Below, in pieces: positions 30,750 through 39,227 of a stretch of DNA of 64,000 nt. The notes below the pieces were generated by a model. It saw only the letters and a list, made by a program, of their open reading frames with translations. It did no database searches and was not told where the DNA came from. The number at the start of each line of letters is the position of its first letter. Position 1 is the first letter of the stretch. The stretch covers positions 744,001 through 808,000 of the forward strand of contig NZ_CP133990.1 of the NCBI RefSeq assembly GCF_031582905.1, written 5' to 3'. A program made the position numbers and the translations under genes. This DNA comes from Pengzhenrongella sp031582905. GTDB lineage: Bacteria; Actinomycetota; Actinomycetes; Actinomycetales; Cellulomonadaceae.

Positions 30750-31574
30750 TCAGGTGATGTCCCGGCGCAGCGCGATCAGCCGGCCCAGGACGGCGAACAC
30801 CAGGGCGTACGCCAACAGCACCAGGCCGCCCTGCCACGACGTGAGCAGGTCCGGGCCGAGGCCGCTGTCGGCGTAGAACGAGGCCCCGGTGATCGACTCG
30901 CCGGCGGCGCCGGGCAGCCACTTCGCGATGCCCTCGCCCCACGACATCTGGCCCAGGAAGACCCGCAGGATCGGCTCGACGAACTGGGTGAAGGCCAGCA
31001 GCACGACGATGACGGCGACCTGGTTGGTGATGAGGGTGCCGAAGCCCACGCCCACCACGGCCCAGATCGTCAGCGCGAGCACCGACAGGGCCGCGCTGCG
31101 CAGCACGATGGGCTCGGTCAGCCCGCTCTCCTCGCCCCGCAGCGCGAGCGTCCCGGCGCCGGCGGCGACGGTCGCGAGCGTCCCGACGACGCCGAAGATC
31201 AGCCCGACGGCCACGCTCGAGATCATCTTGGCCGCGAGCACCACGGTCCGCCGCGGCTCGGCGAGCAGGGTCGGCGTGATGGTCTGGTGGCGGAACTCCC
31301 CGGTCATCGCCAGGGCGCCGACGATCACCGGGAACACGTACCCGAGCGAGGTGGCGAGGGTGTAGATCGTCTGGGCGAGCTCCTCCGGCGACAGCGGCGG
31401 CGTCTGCTGCGCGGCGTCGACGCCGCTGCTCACGGTCATGCCCCCGGCGGTCAGCGCGAACGCCATCACGGCCGCGAGGAAGGCCATGTACACGGCCATG
31501 ACCAGCAGGAGGATCCACCACACCTGGGTCGTGACGAGCTTGCGGTACTCGGTCCTCAGTGCGGCGCCCATCAC
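30750..31574 (-). CDS. ABC-2 type transporter permease
   Basis: 274 residues, with GTG 31574 overlapping the ATPase stop. About six transmembrane helices: YRKLVTTQVWWILLLVMAVYMAFLAAVMAFAL near the N-terminus, a cluster of four between ~85 and 210, and a last one (GGLVLLAYALVFAVLGRLIAL). The GEFRHQTITPTLLAEPRR segment is a hallmark of ABC-2 permeases paired with CcmA-type ATPases. It works with the ATPase encoded upstream and is probably an exporter of drugs, peptides or lipids; the substrate cannot be read from the sequence. Last gene of the regulator/kinase/ABC operon. Confidence 0.88.
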   Translation of the reverse strand: MMGAALRTEYRKLVTTQVWWILLLVMAVYMAFLAAVMAFALTAGGMTVSSGVDAAQQTPPLSPEELAQTIYTLATSLGYVFPVIVGALAMTGEFRHQTITPTLLAEPRRTVVLAAKMISSVAVGLIFGVVGTLATVAAGAGTLALRGEESGLTEPIVLRSAALSVLALTIWAVVGVGFGTLITNQVAVIVVLLAFTQFVEPILRVFLGQMSWGEGIAKWLPGAAGESITGASFYADSGLGPDLLTSWQGGLVLLAYALVFAVLGRLIALRRDIT

Positions 31575-32638
31575 GCGTCCCCGTCCTGCGTCGTCGTCGG
31601 CGTGATCGTCTGCGTGGTCGTCTCGGTCTGCTCACGGGGTGGTGGGCCACCGCCGTCGACCAGGCGCAGGAAGATCCCCTCGAGGCCGACCTCGCGGGTG
31701 GCGAGCTCGTGCAGCTCGAGGCCGGCGGAGAAGGCGCGGGCACCGACCTCGGCGGCGCGCACCTGGCGCAGGACGAGCGTGCCGGGTCGGGCGTCGGGGA
31801 CCGGCTCGACGTTCGGCCCCCAGTCGGCGGCGGCGACCAGGGCGTGCAGCCCGGCGGTGTCGGGCGAGGTGACCCGGACGGTCGGCTCGGCCAGCGCGGC
31901 GAGCTCGGGGAGCGACGACGCGTGCACGAGACGCCCGCGGGCGATGATCACGACGTCGTCGACGGTCTGCTCGACCTCGGAGAGCACGTGGCTGGACACC
32001 AGGACGGTCCGGCCCTCGCCGGCGAGGTGGCGCAGGAACGCCCGCAGCCACGCGATGCCCTCGGGGTCCAGCCCGTTGGCGGGCTCGTCGAGCAGCAGCA
32101 CACCGGGGTCCCCGAGCAGCGTGGTCGCCAGCGCGAGCCGCTGGCGCATGCCCAGCGAGAAGCCGGACACCCGTCGCTTGGCGACGCCGTCGAGCCCGAC
32201 GAGGGCGAGCACCTCGTGGCAGCGGGAGTCCGGCACACCGGCCTGCGGCGCGTAGACCCGCAGGTGGTCCAGCGCGCTGCGGCCGGGGTGGAAGCTGGCC
32301 GCCTCCAGTGCGGCGCCGACGCGGTGCATGGGCCGGTCGAGGTCGGCGTAGGTGCGCCCGCCGATCGTCGCGGTGCCGGACGTCGGCCGCACGAGCCCCA
32401 GCAGCATGCGCAGCGTGGTGGTCTTGCCGGCGCCGTTGGGCCCGAGGAACCCGGTGACCCGCCCGGGCTGGACCGTGAAGGACAGGTCGTCGACGGCGCG
32501 CACGGCGCCGAACGTCTTCGACAGGTGCGAGATCTCGATCGTGCGGTCGCCGCCACCACCGGCCGGGCCGGCGGATCTGCCGGCTGGTCCGCCGGCTGAG
32601 CGGCGGGTCGTCGGGACGGGGGTGGTGGGCCCGCTCAT
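31571..32638 (-). CDS. ABC transporter ATP-binding protein (drug/peptide exporter type)
   Basis: 355 residues. A low-complexity N-terminal tail precedes IEISHLSKTFGAVRAVDDLSF. Walker A is GFLGPNGAGKTTT, the signature is SLGMRQRLALA and Walker B is VLLLDEPANGLDP, followed by the H-loop SSHVLSEVE. The C-terminal ~130 residues form the accessory domain seen in ABC-2 exporter ATPases. ATG 32638 overlaps the stop of the histidine kinase (ATGA), so production is coupled to the two-component system, as in antimicrobial-peptide resistance modules. Confidence 0.92.
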   Translation of the reverse strand: MSGPTTPVPTTRRSAGGPAGRSAGPAGGGGDRTIEISHLSKTFGAVRAVDDLSFTVQPGRVTGFLGPNGAGKTTTLRMLLGLVRPTSGTATIGGRTYADLDRPMHRVGAALEAASFHPGRSALDHLRVYAPQAGVPDSRCHEVLALVGLDGVAKRRVSGFSLGMRQRLALATTLLGDPGVLLLDEPANGLDPEGIAWLRAFLRHLAGEGRTVLVSSHVLSEVEQTVDDVVIIARGRLVHASSLPELAALAEPTVRVTSPDTAGLHALVAAADWGPNVEPVPDARPGTLVLRQVRAAEVGARAFSAGLELHELATREVGLEGIFLRLVDGGGPPPREQTETTTQTITPTTTQDGDA

Positions 32639-33798
32639 CGGGGAACCTCCTGGGGTCGTGGGTGCGTGCCGGTGCTGGCGTCGGGTCCCGCCCGGTGGGC
32701 GGGCGGGTGGGCAGAGGGGTGGGCGGGCAGGTGCGCGGACCGGTGGGCCGGGAGGGTCAGGCGCATCGTGCAGCCGCTGGGGGTGTCGGCGACCTCCACC
32801 GTGCCGCCGTGCAGGCTCACCGCCCAGCGCACGATGGCCAGGCCGATGCCGGTGCCACCGGTGGGGATCTGGCCGGTCTGCGCCGGGCTGTTGCCGCGGG
32901 CGAACCGCTCGAACACCAGGGCCCGCTGCTCCCGGGCGATGCCCGGACCGTGGTCGACGACGTCGATCACCACCCGGTCGCCCTGACGGGTCGCCTCGAG
33001 CCGCACCTCCTCGTCGCGCGGGGAGTGCCGGACGGCGTTCTGCAGCAGGTTGGCCAGCACCTGGTGCAGCCGTTCGGCGTCGGCCGGCACGGTGAGGTCG
33101 GGCGGCTCGACGACCACGGGGAAGCGCAGGCCCTTGTCCGCGCCGACCAGCGAGGCGGCGTCGGCGGCGTCTTGCAGGAAGTCCGCGAGGGCGACGTCGC
33201 GCACGTCGAGGCCGACCGCCCCGGCCTCGACGCGGGAGAGGTCCAGCAGGTAGGTCACCAGCCGCCCGAGCCGCTCGGTCTGCGCGAGCGCGGTCTGCAT
33301 GGTCGCCGGGTCGGGCTCGGAGACGCCGTCGACGATGTTCTCCAGCTGGGCCCGCAGCGCCGTGACCGGCGTACGCAGCTCGTGGGAGACGTTGGCGACC
33401 ATCTCCCGGCGCAGCAGGTCGGTCGACGCGAGGTCCTCCGCCATCGTGTTGAAGGCGTGCGCGAGCTGGCCGACCTCGTCGCGGCTGGTGGACCGCACAC
33501 GCTGGGAGAGGTCGCCGTTCGCCATCGCCCGGGCCGCGGCCGTCATCTCGCGCAGCGGCGACGTCATGCCCCGGGCCAGGACCTGGGTGACGACGAGGGA
33601 CAGGACGATCGCCAGCGGGAGCGTCCGGGTCGGGCCCAGGTGGTAGTGCAGCCCGATCCAGGTGAGGAAGGCGGCGAGGCTGACCGTCGCCGCGACGAGC
33701 ACGCCGAGCTTGATCTTGATGGAGCGGAACCGGTCGAGCGGACGGACGTCGGGCAGCAGGGCGCGGTGCGGCCCCCGGGCGTGCCGTGGGGTGGGCAC
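32635..33798 (-). CDS. Sensor histidine kinase
   Basis: 387 residues from a GTG at 33798, two bases after the response regulator stop. Two hydrophobic segments (KLGVLVAATVSLAAFLTWIGL and TLPLAIVLSLVVTQVLA) enclose only a few residues, so there is almost no extracellular sensor. A HAMP domain, the H-box MVANVSHELRTPVTALRAQLE, the N-box NLLQNAVRHSP, G1 DHGPGI and G2 GGTGIGLAIVRWAV follow. The C-terminal tail is His/Pro/Ala rich (AHRSAHLPAHPSAHPPAHRAG). An intramembrane-sensing design and the downstream ABC exporter suggest detection of an envelope-active compound or of exporter flux. Confidence 0.9.
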   Translation of the reverse strand: MPTPRHARGPHRALLPDVRPLDRFRSIKIKLGVLVAATVSLAAFLTWIGLHYHLGPTRTLPLAIVLSLVVTQVLARGMTSPLREMTAAARAMANGDLSQRVRSTSRDEVGQLAHAFNTMAEDLASTDLLRREMVANVSHELRTPVTALRAQLENIVDGVSEPDPATMQTALAQTERLGRLVTYLLDLSRVEAGAVGLDVRDVALADFLQDAADAASLVGADKGLRFPVVVEPPDLTVPADAERLHQVLANLLQNAVRHSPRDEEVRLEATRQGDRVVIDVVDHGPGIAREQRALVFERFARGNSPAQTGQIPTGGTGIGLAIVRWAVSLHGGTVEVADTPSGCTMRLTLPAHRSAHLPAHPSAHPPAHRAGPDASTGTHPRPQEVPR

Positions 33799-33800
33799 GC

Positions 33801-34532
33801 TCAGGCCTCCGCCGACCGTTCGGCCGGCGGGTCGAACGCGTAGCCGACGCCGTGGACGGTGCGCACGAGGTCCGGGCCGAGCTTGCGGCGCAGCGCCTTG
33901 ACGTGGGAGTCGACGGTCCGGGTGCCGCTCGCGTCGACCCAGTCCCACACCTCGGCGAGCAGGCGCTCGCGGGTGTGGACGGTGCGCGGGCTGCTGGCCA
34001 GCGTGACGAGGAGGTCGAACTCCGTCGGCGTCAGGTGCACCGGCTCGCCGCCGCGGGACACCCGCCGCTGGGCGCGGTCGACGACGACGTCCCCGACCGT
34101 GATCGGCGGCTCCTCGCGGTCGGTGCCCGCGAGCCGGGCCGCCTGGACGGCGCGCTCGTTGCGGCGCAGCAGGGCCTTGCACCGGGCGACGAGCTCGCGC
34201 ATCGAGAACGGCTTGGTCATGTAGTCGTCCGCGCCCACGCCCAGCCCGACGAGCATGTCGGTCTCGTCGTCGCGCGCGGTCAGCATGAGCACCGGGACGG
34301 CGCGCTCGGCCTGGATCCGGCGGCACACCTCCAGGCCGTCGATGCCGGGGAGCATGACGTCGAGCACGACGAGCTGCGGCTTGAGCCGCGCGGCCGCCTC
34401 GACCCCGGCATGCCCGTCCCCGGCGACCTCGACCGTCCACCCCTCGGCGGCGAGCCGGTTCGCGACGGCGGTGGCGATCGCGGGCTCGTCCTCGACGACG
34501 AGCACGACGGGGGAGACGGGCGTCACGACCAT
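33801..34532 (-). CDS. OmpR-family response regulator
   Basis: 243 residues from ATG 34532. The receiver domain has the acidic pair E14/D15 and phosphoacceptor D58 (VVLDVMLPG), with LTARDDE and MTKPFSMRELV. The winged-helix domain has HLTPTEFDLLVTLASSPRTVHTRERLLAEVWDW and TVDSHVKALRRKLG. It opens the four-gene operon ending with the ABC permease and presumably activates that operon. CAGGCT six bases before the start is a weak -10 candidate. Confidence 0.92.
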   Translation of the reverse strand: MVVTPVSPVVLVVEDEPAIATAVANRLAAEGWTVEVAGDGHAGVEAAARLKPQLVVLDVMLPGIDGLEVCRRIQAERAVPVLMLTARDDETDMLVGLGVGADDYMTKPFSMRELVARCKALLRRNERAVQAARLAGTDREEPPITVGDVVVDRAQRRVSRGGEPVHLTPTEFDLLVTLASSPRTVHTRERLLAEVWDWVDASGTRTVDSHVKALRRKLGPDLVRTVHGVGYAFDPPAERSAEA

Positions 34533-34589
34533 GGCGTCAGCCTGGCACACGCCACCCACGTCGCGGACGACGCGTCGCCCCGCTCCGCG

Positions 34590-34731
34590 TATCATCACGT
34601 CCACCATGACCAGCTCAAGTAGCGGCCGGCGGCATGCCCTCAGGGTGTGCAGTGCCGGCCCCTCCACTGTCACCCCCGCTCTCGCCGATGTCGCGGCGAC
34701 CGCACCACCGGGCTCCTGTCCGTGGTCGTGC
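34590..34731 (+). promoter_or_regulatory. Promoter and structured leader before the CNNM-type gene
   Basis: TATCAT at 34590-34595 is a good -10. The ~130-base transcript leader that would follow can fold: GGCCGGC near 34624 pairs with GCCGGCC near 34659, enclosing a GC-rich stem-loop around CCCTCAGGG. No ribosome site stands before ATG 34732. An in-frame ATG at 34606 would add 42 residues that do not resemble CNNM proteins. A regulatory leader is inferred; no known riboswitch class matched by eye. Confidence 0.35.
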
Positions 34732-36045
34732 ATGCTGACCGAGTGGCTGCTGATCGGTCTGGGCGTCCTGCTGACCGCCGGGACAGCGGTCTTCGTCGCC
34801 AGTGAGTTCTCCCTGGTCACGCTGGACACCGCGATCGTCGAGAAGAGCACCGTCCCCGGCGACCGCCGCGGTGAGTCCGTGCTCAAGGCCCTGCGGCACC
34901 TGTCGACCGAGCTCTCCGGGGCGCAGGTCGGGATCACGCTGACCACCATCCTGCTCGGGTACACGACCCAGCCCGCGGTGCTCACGCTGATCGGCGGTCC
35001 GCTGCAGAGCTCGCCGCTGGGGGCGGCCGTCGGTGGCGCGATCGCCGTGGTGCTCGCGGGCGTGCTGGTCAACGGGTTCTCCATGCTGTTCGGGGAGCTC
35101 GTGCCGAAGAACTTCGCGCTCAGCCGCCCGCTGGGCACCGCCCGGAACGTGGCGCCGCTGCAGCGCGGCTTCACCCGGGCGCTGCGTCCGGTGATCGCGT
35201 TCTTCAACGGCAGCGCCAACGCGCTGCTGCGCCGCGTCGGCGTCGAGCCGCGCGAGGAGCTGTCCGGTGGGCGCTCGGCGCAGGAGCTCGCGGCCCTGGT
35301 GCGGCGCTCGGCGGAGGTCGGGACCCTCGACGAGGGCACCGCGACCCTCCTGGCGAACACGATCCAGCTGGACGAGCTGACCGCCGTCGACGTCATGACC
35401 GACCGCATGCGCATGGTCGTGGTGGAGCGCGAGGAGACCGCGGCCGACGTCGTCGCGAAGGCCCGGCAGACCGGCCACTCCCGCTTCCCCGTCATCGACG
35501 ACTCGCGCGATGACATCATCGGGCTGGTCAACCTGCGCCGCGCCGTCGCCGTCCCCTACGAGCGACGCGGCGAGGTCCCGGCCGCGGCGCTCATGGTCGA
35601 GGCGCCGCGCGTGCCGGAGACCGTCCGGCTCGGACCGCTCCTGGTCGAGCTGCGCGAGCTCGGGCTGCAGATGGCCGTCGTCGTCGACGAGTACGGCGGC
35701 ACCGCCGGCGTGGTGACGTTCGAGGACGTCGTCGAGGAGATCGTCGGCGAGGTGTCCGACGAGCACGACCGGCGACGCACCGGCACCGCCCGCCTCGTGG
35801 ACGGCTCCTGGAGCCTGCCCGGTGGCCTGCGACCCGACGAGGTCGAGGAGGTGACCACCCTGCGCGTCCCCGAGGACGGCCCGTACGAGACCATCGGCGG
35901 GCTGGTCATGGCCCGCCTGGGCCGGATCCCCGCGGTCGGTGACGAGGTCGACGTGCCGGGTGTGCGCATCGTCGTCGACCAGATGGCCGGGCGGCGCGTG
36001 GAGCGCGTCCGGGTCGCCCCGCTCACCGAGGACGCCGACGCATGA
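34732..36045 (+). CDS. CNNM/hemolysin-C family membrane protein with CBS pair and CorC_HlyC domain
   Basis: 437 residues. The DUF21/CNNM membrane domain (WLLIGLGVLLTAGTAVFVASEFSLVTLDTAIVEK to ~residue 200, three or four helices) is followed by a CBS pair (DVMTDRMRMVVVEREETAADVVAKARQTGHSRFPVIDD; MAVVVDEYGGTAGVVTFEDVVEEIVGEVSDEHD) and a C-terminal CorC_HlyC domain (DGPYETIGGLVMARLGRIP). Studied relatives bind Mg-ATP through the CBS pair and export Mg2+ or other divalent ions. It overlaps the next, related gene by four bases. Confidence 0.9.
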   Translation: MLTEWLLIGLGVLLTAGTAVFVASEFSLVTLDTAIVEKSTVPGDRRGESVLKALRHLSTELSGAQVGITLTTILLGYTTQPAVLTLIGGPLQSSPLGAAVGGAIAVVLAGVLVNGFSMLFGELVPKNFALSRPLGTARNVAPLQRGFTRALRPVIAFFNGSANALLRRVGVEPREELSGGRSAQELAALVRRSAEVGTLDEGTATLLANTIQLDELTAVDVMTDRMRMVVVEREETAADVVAKARQTGHSRFPVIDDSRDDIIGLVNLRRAVAVPYERRGEVPAAALMVEAPRVPETVRLGPLLVELRELGLQMAVVVDEYGGTAGVVTFEDVVEEIVGEVSDEHDRRRTGTARLVDGSWSLPGGLRPDEVEEVTTLRVPEDGPYETIGGLVMARLGRIPAVGDEVDVPGVRIVVDQMAGRRVERVRVAPLTEDADA

Positions 36046-37112
36046 GCAGCACCACCGCCCTCCTCCTCGGCGTGCTCCTGCTCGCCGGGAACGCTTTCTT
36101 CGTCGGTGCCGAGTTCGCGGTCCTGTCGGCCCGACGCTCCGCCATCGAGCCCCTCGCCGAGGCCGGCGACCGGCGCGCGATCACCGTGATGTGGGCCATG
36201 GAGCACGTGTCGCTCATGCTCGCGTGCGCACAGCTCGGCGTCACCGTGTGCTCCACCAGCCTCGGGGTCATCGCCGAGCCCGCGCTGGCGCACCTCATCG
36301 AGGGGCCGCTGCACGCGCTGGGGGCGAGCCCCGCGCTGACCCACCCGATCGCGTTCGTCATCGCGCTGGTCGTCGTGGTGTACCTGCATGTCGTGCTGGG
36401 CGAGATGGTCCCCAAGAACCTCGCCGTGGCCGGGCCGGACCGGGCGGTCATGTGGTTCGGTCCGCCGCTGGTGTGGCTGTCGAAGGTCCTCAGGCCGATC
36501 ATCACCGCGCTCAACTGGTTGGCCAACCACGTGCTGCGCACGTTCGGCGTCGAGCCCAAGGACGAGGTCGCCTCCGCGTTCACCGCCCAGGAGGTGCAGT
36601 CGATCGTCGAGGCGTCCCAGGCGGAGGGGCTGCTGGACGACTCCCAGGGCCTGCTCGCCGGCGCGCTGGAGTTCTCCGACCGGACCGCGGCCGACGTCAT
36701 GGTGCCGATCGAGCGGCTGCTCACGCTGCCGCCGGACGCCACCCCGGAGGACGTCGAGCACCTCGTCGCGCGCACGGGGTACAGCCGCTTCCCGGTGGCC
36801 AGCGCGCCGGCCCCGGACGGCCTACCCGTGCCGGACGTCGCCGGCTACCTGCACCTCAAGGACGTCCTGTACGCCGACGCCGAGGAGCGGGCGCTGCCCG
36901 TCCCGCGGTGGCGGGTGCGGGCGCTCGCGTCCGTCGCCCCGGAGGCGGAGGTCGAGGACGCGCTCGGCGCCATGCAGCGCAGCGGCGTCCACCTGGCCCG
37001 GGTCGCGGTCGGCGACCGGTGCGTCGGCGTGGTCTTCCTCGAGGACATCCTCGAGGAGCTCGTCGGCGAGGTGCGCGACGTCATGCAGCGCGGACCCGCG
37101 CAGCGCGCCTGA
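36042..37112 (+). CDS. CNNM/hemolysin-C family membrane protein, short form
   Basis: 356 residues, ATG 36042 within ATGA of the preceding gene. The CNNM domain (LLLGVLLLAGNAFFVGAEFAVLSARRSAIEPLAEAG) and a CBS pair (ADVMVPIERLLTLPPDATPEDVEHLVARTGYSRFPV; GVVFLEDILEELVGEVRDVM) are present, but the CorC_HlyC domain is absent. The tandem long-plus-short pair is common in Actinobacteria and may form a heteromeric divalent-ion transporter. Confidence 0.9.
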   Translation: MSSTTALLLGVLLLAGNAFFVGAEFAVLSARRSAIEPLAEAGDRRAITVMWAMEHVSLMLACAQLGVTVCSTSLGVIAEPALAHLIEGPLHALGASPALTHPIAFVIALVVVVYLHVVLGEMVPKNLAVAGPDRAVMWFGPPLVWLSKVLRPIITALNWLANHVLRTFGVEPKDEVASAFTAQEVQSIVEASQAEGLLDDSQGLLAGALEFSDRTAADVMVPIERLLTLPPDATPEDVEHLVARTGYSRFPVASAPAPDGLPVPDVAGYLHLKDVLYADAEERALPVPRWRVRALASVAPEAEVEDALGAMQRSGVHLARVAVGDRCVGVVFLEDILEELVGEVRDVMQRGPAQRA

Positions 37113-37212
37113 TCCGCCCGTCGGGCGCCGCCGGTGACCGGCGGTCGCGCGCAGGACGGCGCCGTCCACGGACGGGGACGGACCCGGCCTTGGACGCGTG
37201 GGGTCGGTCCGT

Positions 37213-37332
37213 TATGGTTCCGTGACCGTCTGTCCCGGGGGCTCGGGTGACACCCGAGCGGCGAGCGGCGGTGTCCCTTCTTCTCTGCGGGTCCTCTCCG
37301 CAGGTCCACAGGCGAGCGTCCCCGGAGGTGTG
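37213..37332 (+). promoter_or_regulatory. Promoter and structured 5' leader of the M15 carboxypeptidase gene
   Basis: TATGGT at 37213-37218 is a good -10, leaving a ~105-base leader. It holds an 8-bp stem (GCTCGGGT/ACCCGAGC, 37241-37259), a 6-bp stem (CTGCGG/CCGCAG, 37285-37303), and a CCGGGG segment at 37235-37240 able to pair with CCCCGG at 37320-37325, which overlaps the GGAGG ribosome site. That layout suits regulation of translation. Leaders of cell-wall hydrolase genes in Actinobacteria often carry c-di-AMP riboswitches, but I do not recognise the consensus here. Confidence 0.4.
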
Positions 37333-38192
37333 GTGGGTCCCCAGCGCGTGCAGGCACCGGCTCCGGACTCCCGCCGCGCCCGCCGGGAGGCGGAGCGCAC
37401 AGCAGCGCGCGGGGCCGGCCGCTCCCGGCGCGCGGGGTCGTCCGCTCCCGGGCGCTGGCTCGTCCGCGGCGGGGTGCTCGCCGCGCTGGCCGGCATCACG
37501 ATCGTCCTGCCGGTCACCGGCACCGTGTCCCCGGGCCCCGGCCATGGCCCGGGCCTGGACGCAGCGAGCGCCGCGCCGGCGCCCGCGCCACCCGCCGTCG
37601 ACCCCGACCTGCCCAGCACCGTCGAGGCGCTGACGTCCGCCGTCGTCGACGTGACCCCGCCCACGGCGATCGCCGCCACGTCGGTCCCGACCGGTCGATC
37701 GGCGTTCCCGGCGGCGAGCCGGTCCGACGACCGCGGGCCGCTGCCGGGCTGCGACGGCGTCACCCGGCCGTCCGGCGCGAACGGCGAGCTGAGCACCGAC
37801 GACCTGTGCACGCTGTGGAACGGCGAGGACCAGCTGCGGGCCGACGCCGCCGCGGCGCTGGCCGAGATGAACCTCGCCTTCCGCGCCCGTTTCGGGCGCG
37901 ACCTGTGCGTGAGCGACGGCTACCGCACGCTCATCGAGCAGCACACCGTGAAGCGGCAGCGGGGGCGCCTCGCCGCGGTCCCCGGCCGCAACAACCACGG
38001 CTGGGGCCTGGCGATCGACCTGTGCCCCACGGACACCCGTGGCGAGCCGTGGGGCTGGATCGTCCAGAACGGCGCGGTCTACGGCTGGGAGAACCCGGCG
38101 TGGGCCCAGCGTGGTGGCAGCGGCCCTTCGAGCCGTGGCACTGGGAGTACACCCGCGGCGTCCTGGAGTCCGGGGAGCACGACAGCTCCTGA
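37333..38192 (+). CDS. M15-family D-alanyl-D-alanine carboxypeptidase (frameshifted)
   Basis: The likely start is GTG 37333 (or 37330) after GGAGG. Basic N-terminus (RRAREAERTAARGAGRSRRAG-type), one membrane or signal segment (LVRGGVLAALAGITIVLPVTG), a Pro/Ala-rich spacer, and a VanY-like domain with ALAEMNLAFRARFGRDLCVSDGYRT and the zinc-binding NNHGWGLAIDLCP. A missing C near 38110 shifts the end, PAWWQRPFEPWHWEY, whose His is the third zinc ligand, into another frame. Repaired length is ~286 residues. It trims the terminal D-Ala of peptidoglycan stems outside the cell. Confidence 0.88.
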
Positions 38193-38235
38193 GCAATGCC
38201 CGGCCCGGGCGCCGGTGGACCGAGCGCGCGCGCCC

Positions 38236-39147
38236 CTACAGCAGCGTCGCGCCCCAGGTCACCTCGTGCCGGGCGCCCGGCGCCAGGTGCACGAGGCGCT
38301 CGCCGGTGTTGAACGCCTCCGCGATGCAGCTCATCGGCTCCGCCGCGAGCCCGGTCCGGTTCGCCGCCGGGACCAGCTCGTCGCCGGTGCACACCTGGAA
38401 CGTGTCCATCGACCCGTCCATCCACACCGCCGCGGTGCGCCCGTCCGGCGCCGCGAGCTGGATCCAGGCGAGCCCCTGCTCGTCCCGGACGACGTCGACG
38501 TAGGCGTCGTCGAGCGCGACGCCGCGCAGGGTCGACGGCGTCCGGAAGTCCAGCGGGCCCGACGCGGGCTCGGTGCCCGTGGGCAGCAGGCGGTCGTCGA
38601 CGGTCACGCGCGTCGCGGCGTCGAGCCGCAGGGTGCAGTCGTCGAGGTCCGCACCGCCGGGGGACAGCCACGGGTGGAAGCCGACACCGTAGGGCGCCGT
38701 CCGGTCGCCGTCGTTGGTCGCGACCAGATGCACGCGCAGGCCGTCGTCGGACAGCGCGTAGGTGATGGTGAAGCGCACGGGGAACGGGTAACCCGGCGTG
38801 GGGACGAGGCGCAGCTCGAGGGTCACCGCGGACTCGGACTGCTCGACGGCGGTCCAGCGCTGCCACAGCGCGAGGCCGTGCAGCGCGGTCCCGCGCTCGG
38901 GCTCGGTCACCGGCAGCTGGTAGCTCACGCCGTCATAGGTGTACTGCCCGTCGCGCAGCCGGTTCGGCCAGGGGACGAGGACGGCGCCGTTGCCGGCCGG
39001 CGGCATCGCGTCCTCGGCGAACGGGTGGACGACGTCGCGCGTCCCCACCCGGTACTCGCGCAGGTACGCGCCGACCTCCGTGATCGTGGCGGCGTGCTCG
39101 CCGTGACGGATGCGGAACGGGGTGCCGGTCGGGGCTGTCGTGGTCAC
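38236..39147 (-). CDS. Aldose 1-epimerase family protein
   Basis: 303 residues from a GTG at 39147. Galactose-mutarotase-like fold: VLVPWPNRLRDGQYTYDGVSYQLPVTEPERGTALHGLALW, YGVGFHPWLSP (catalytic His region) and FNTGERLVHLAPGARHEVTW near the end. It interconverts alpha and beta anomers of a hexose or related sugar; the exact substrate cannot be told. Its C-terminus is convergent with the M15 gene. TACCGT lies six bases before the start. Confidence 0.85.
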   Translation of the reverse strand: MTTTAPTGTPFRIRHGEHAATITEVGAYLREYRVGTRDVVHPFAEDAMPPAGNGAVLVPWPNRLRDGQYTYDGVSYQLPVTEPERGTALHGLALWQRWTAVEQSESAVTLELRLVPTPGYPFPVRFTITYALSDDGLRVHLVATNDGDRTAPYGVGFHPWLSPGGADLDDCTLRLDAATRVTVDDRLLPTGTEPASGPLDFRTPSTLRGVALDDAYVDVVRDEQGLAWIQLAAPDGRTAAVWMDGSMDTFQVCTGDELVPAANRTGLAAEPMSCIAEAFNTGERLVHLAPGARHEVTWGATLL

Positions 39148-39153
39148 CTGGAC

Positions 39154-39159
39154 ACGGTA
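39154..39159 (-). promoter_or_regulatory. -10 element of the aldose-epimerase gene
   Basis: TACCGT on the minus strand, six bases before the GTG at 39147; no ribosome site is present. Confidence 0.5.
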
Positions 39160-39215
39160 GTGGGGGTCGACTGGGAGGGACGAGCCGTGCTCGCGCGGCG
39201 CGGACCCGGCGCGCC

Positions 39216-39221
39216 TAGCGT
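39216..39221 (+). promoter_or_regulatory. -10 element of the YidD gene
   Basis: TAGCGT six bases before ATG 39228. This gene and the one at 15091 share the same hexamer and spacing. Confidence 0.55.
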
Positions 39222-39227
39222 GGCGGC

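Noticed and set aside
34606..34731. ATG 34606 as the start of the CNNM-type protein
   Set aside because: The 42 added residues are Ser/Arg/Cys-rich and unlike family N-termini; the membrane domain begins directly after ATG 34732.
37213..37332. c-di-AMP (ydaO/yuaA) riboswitch before the M15 gene
   Set aside because: Position and gene type fit, but the conserved core motifs of that riboswitch are not visible, so it is reported only as a structured leader.
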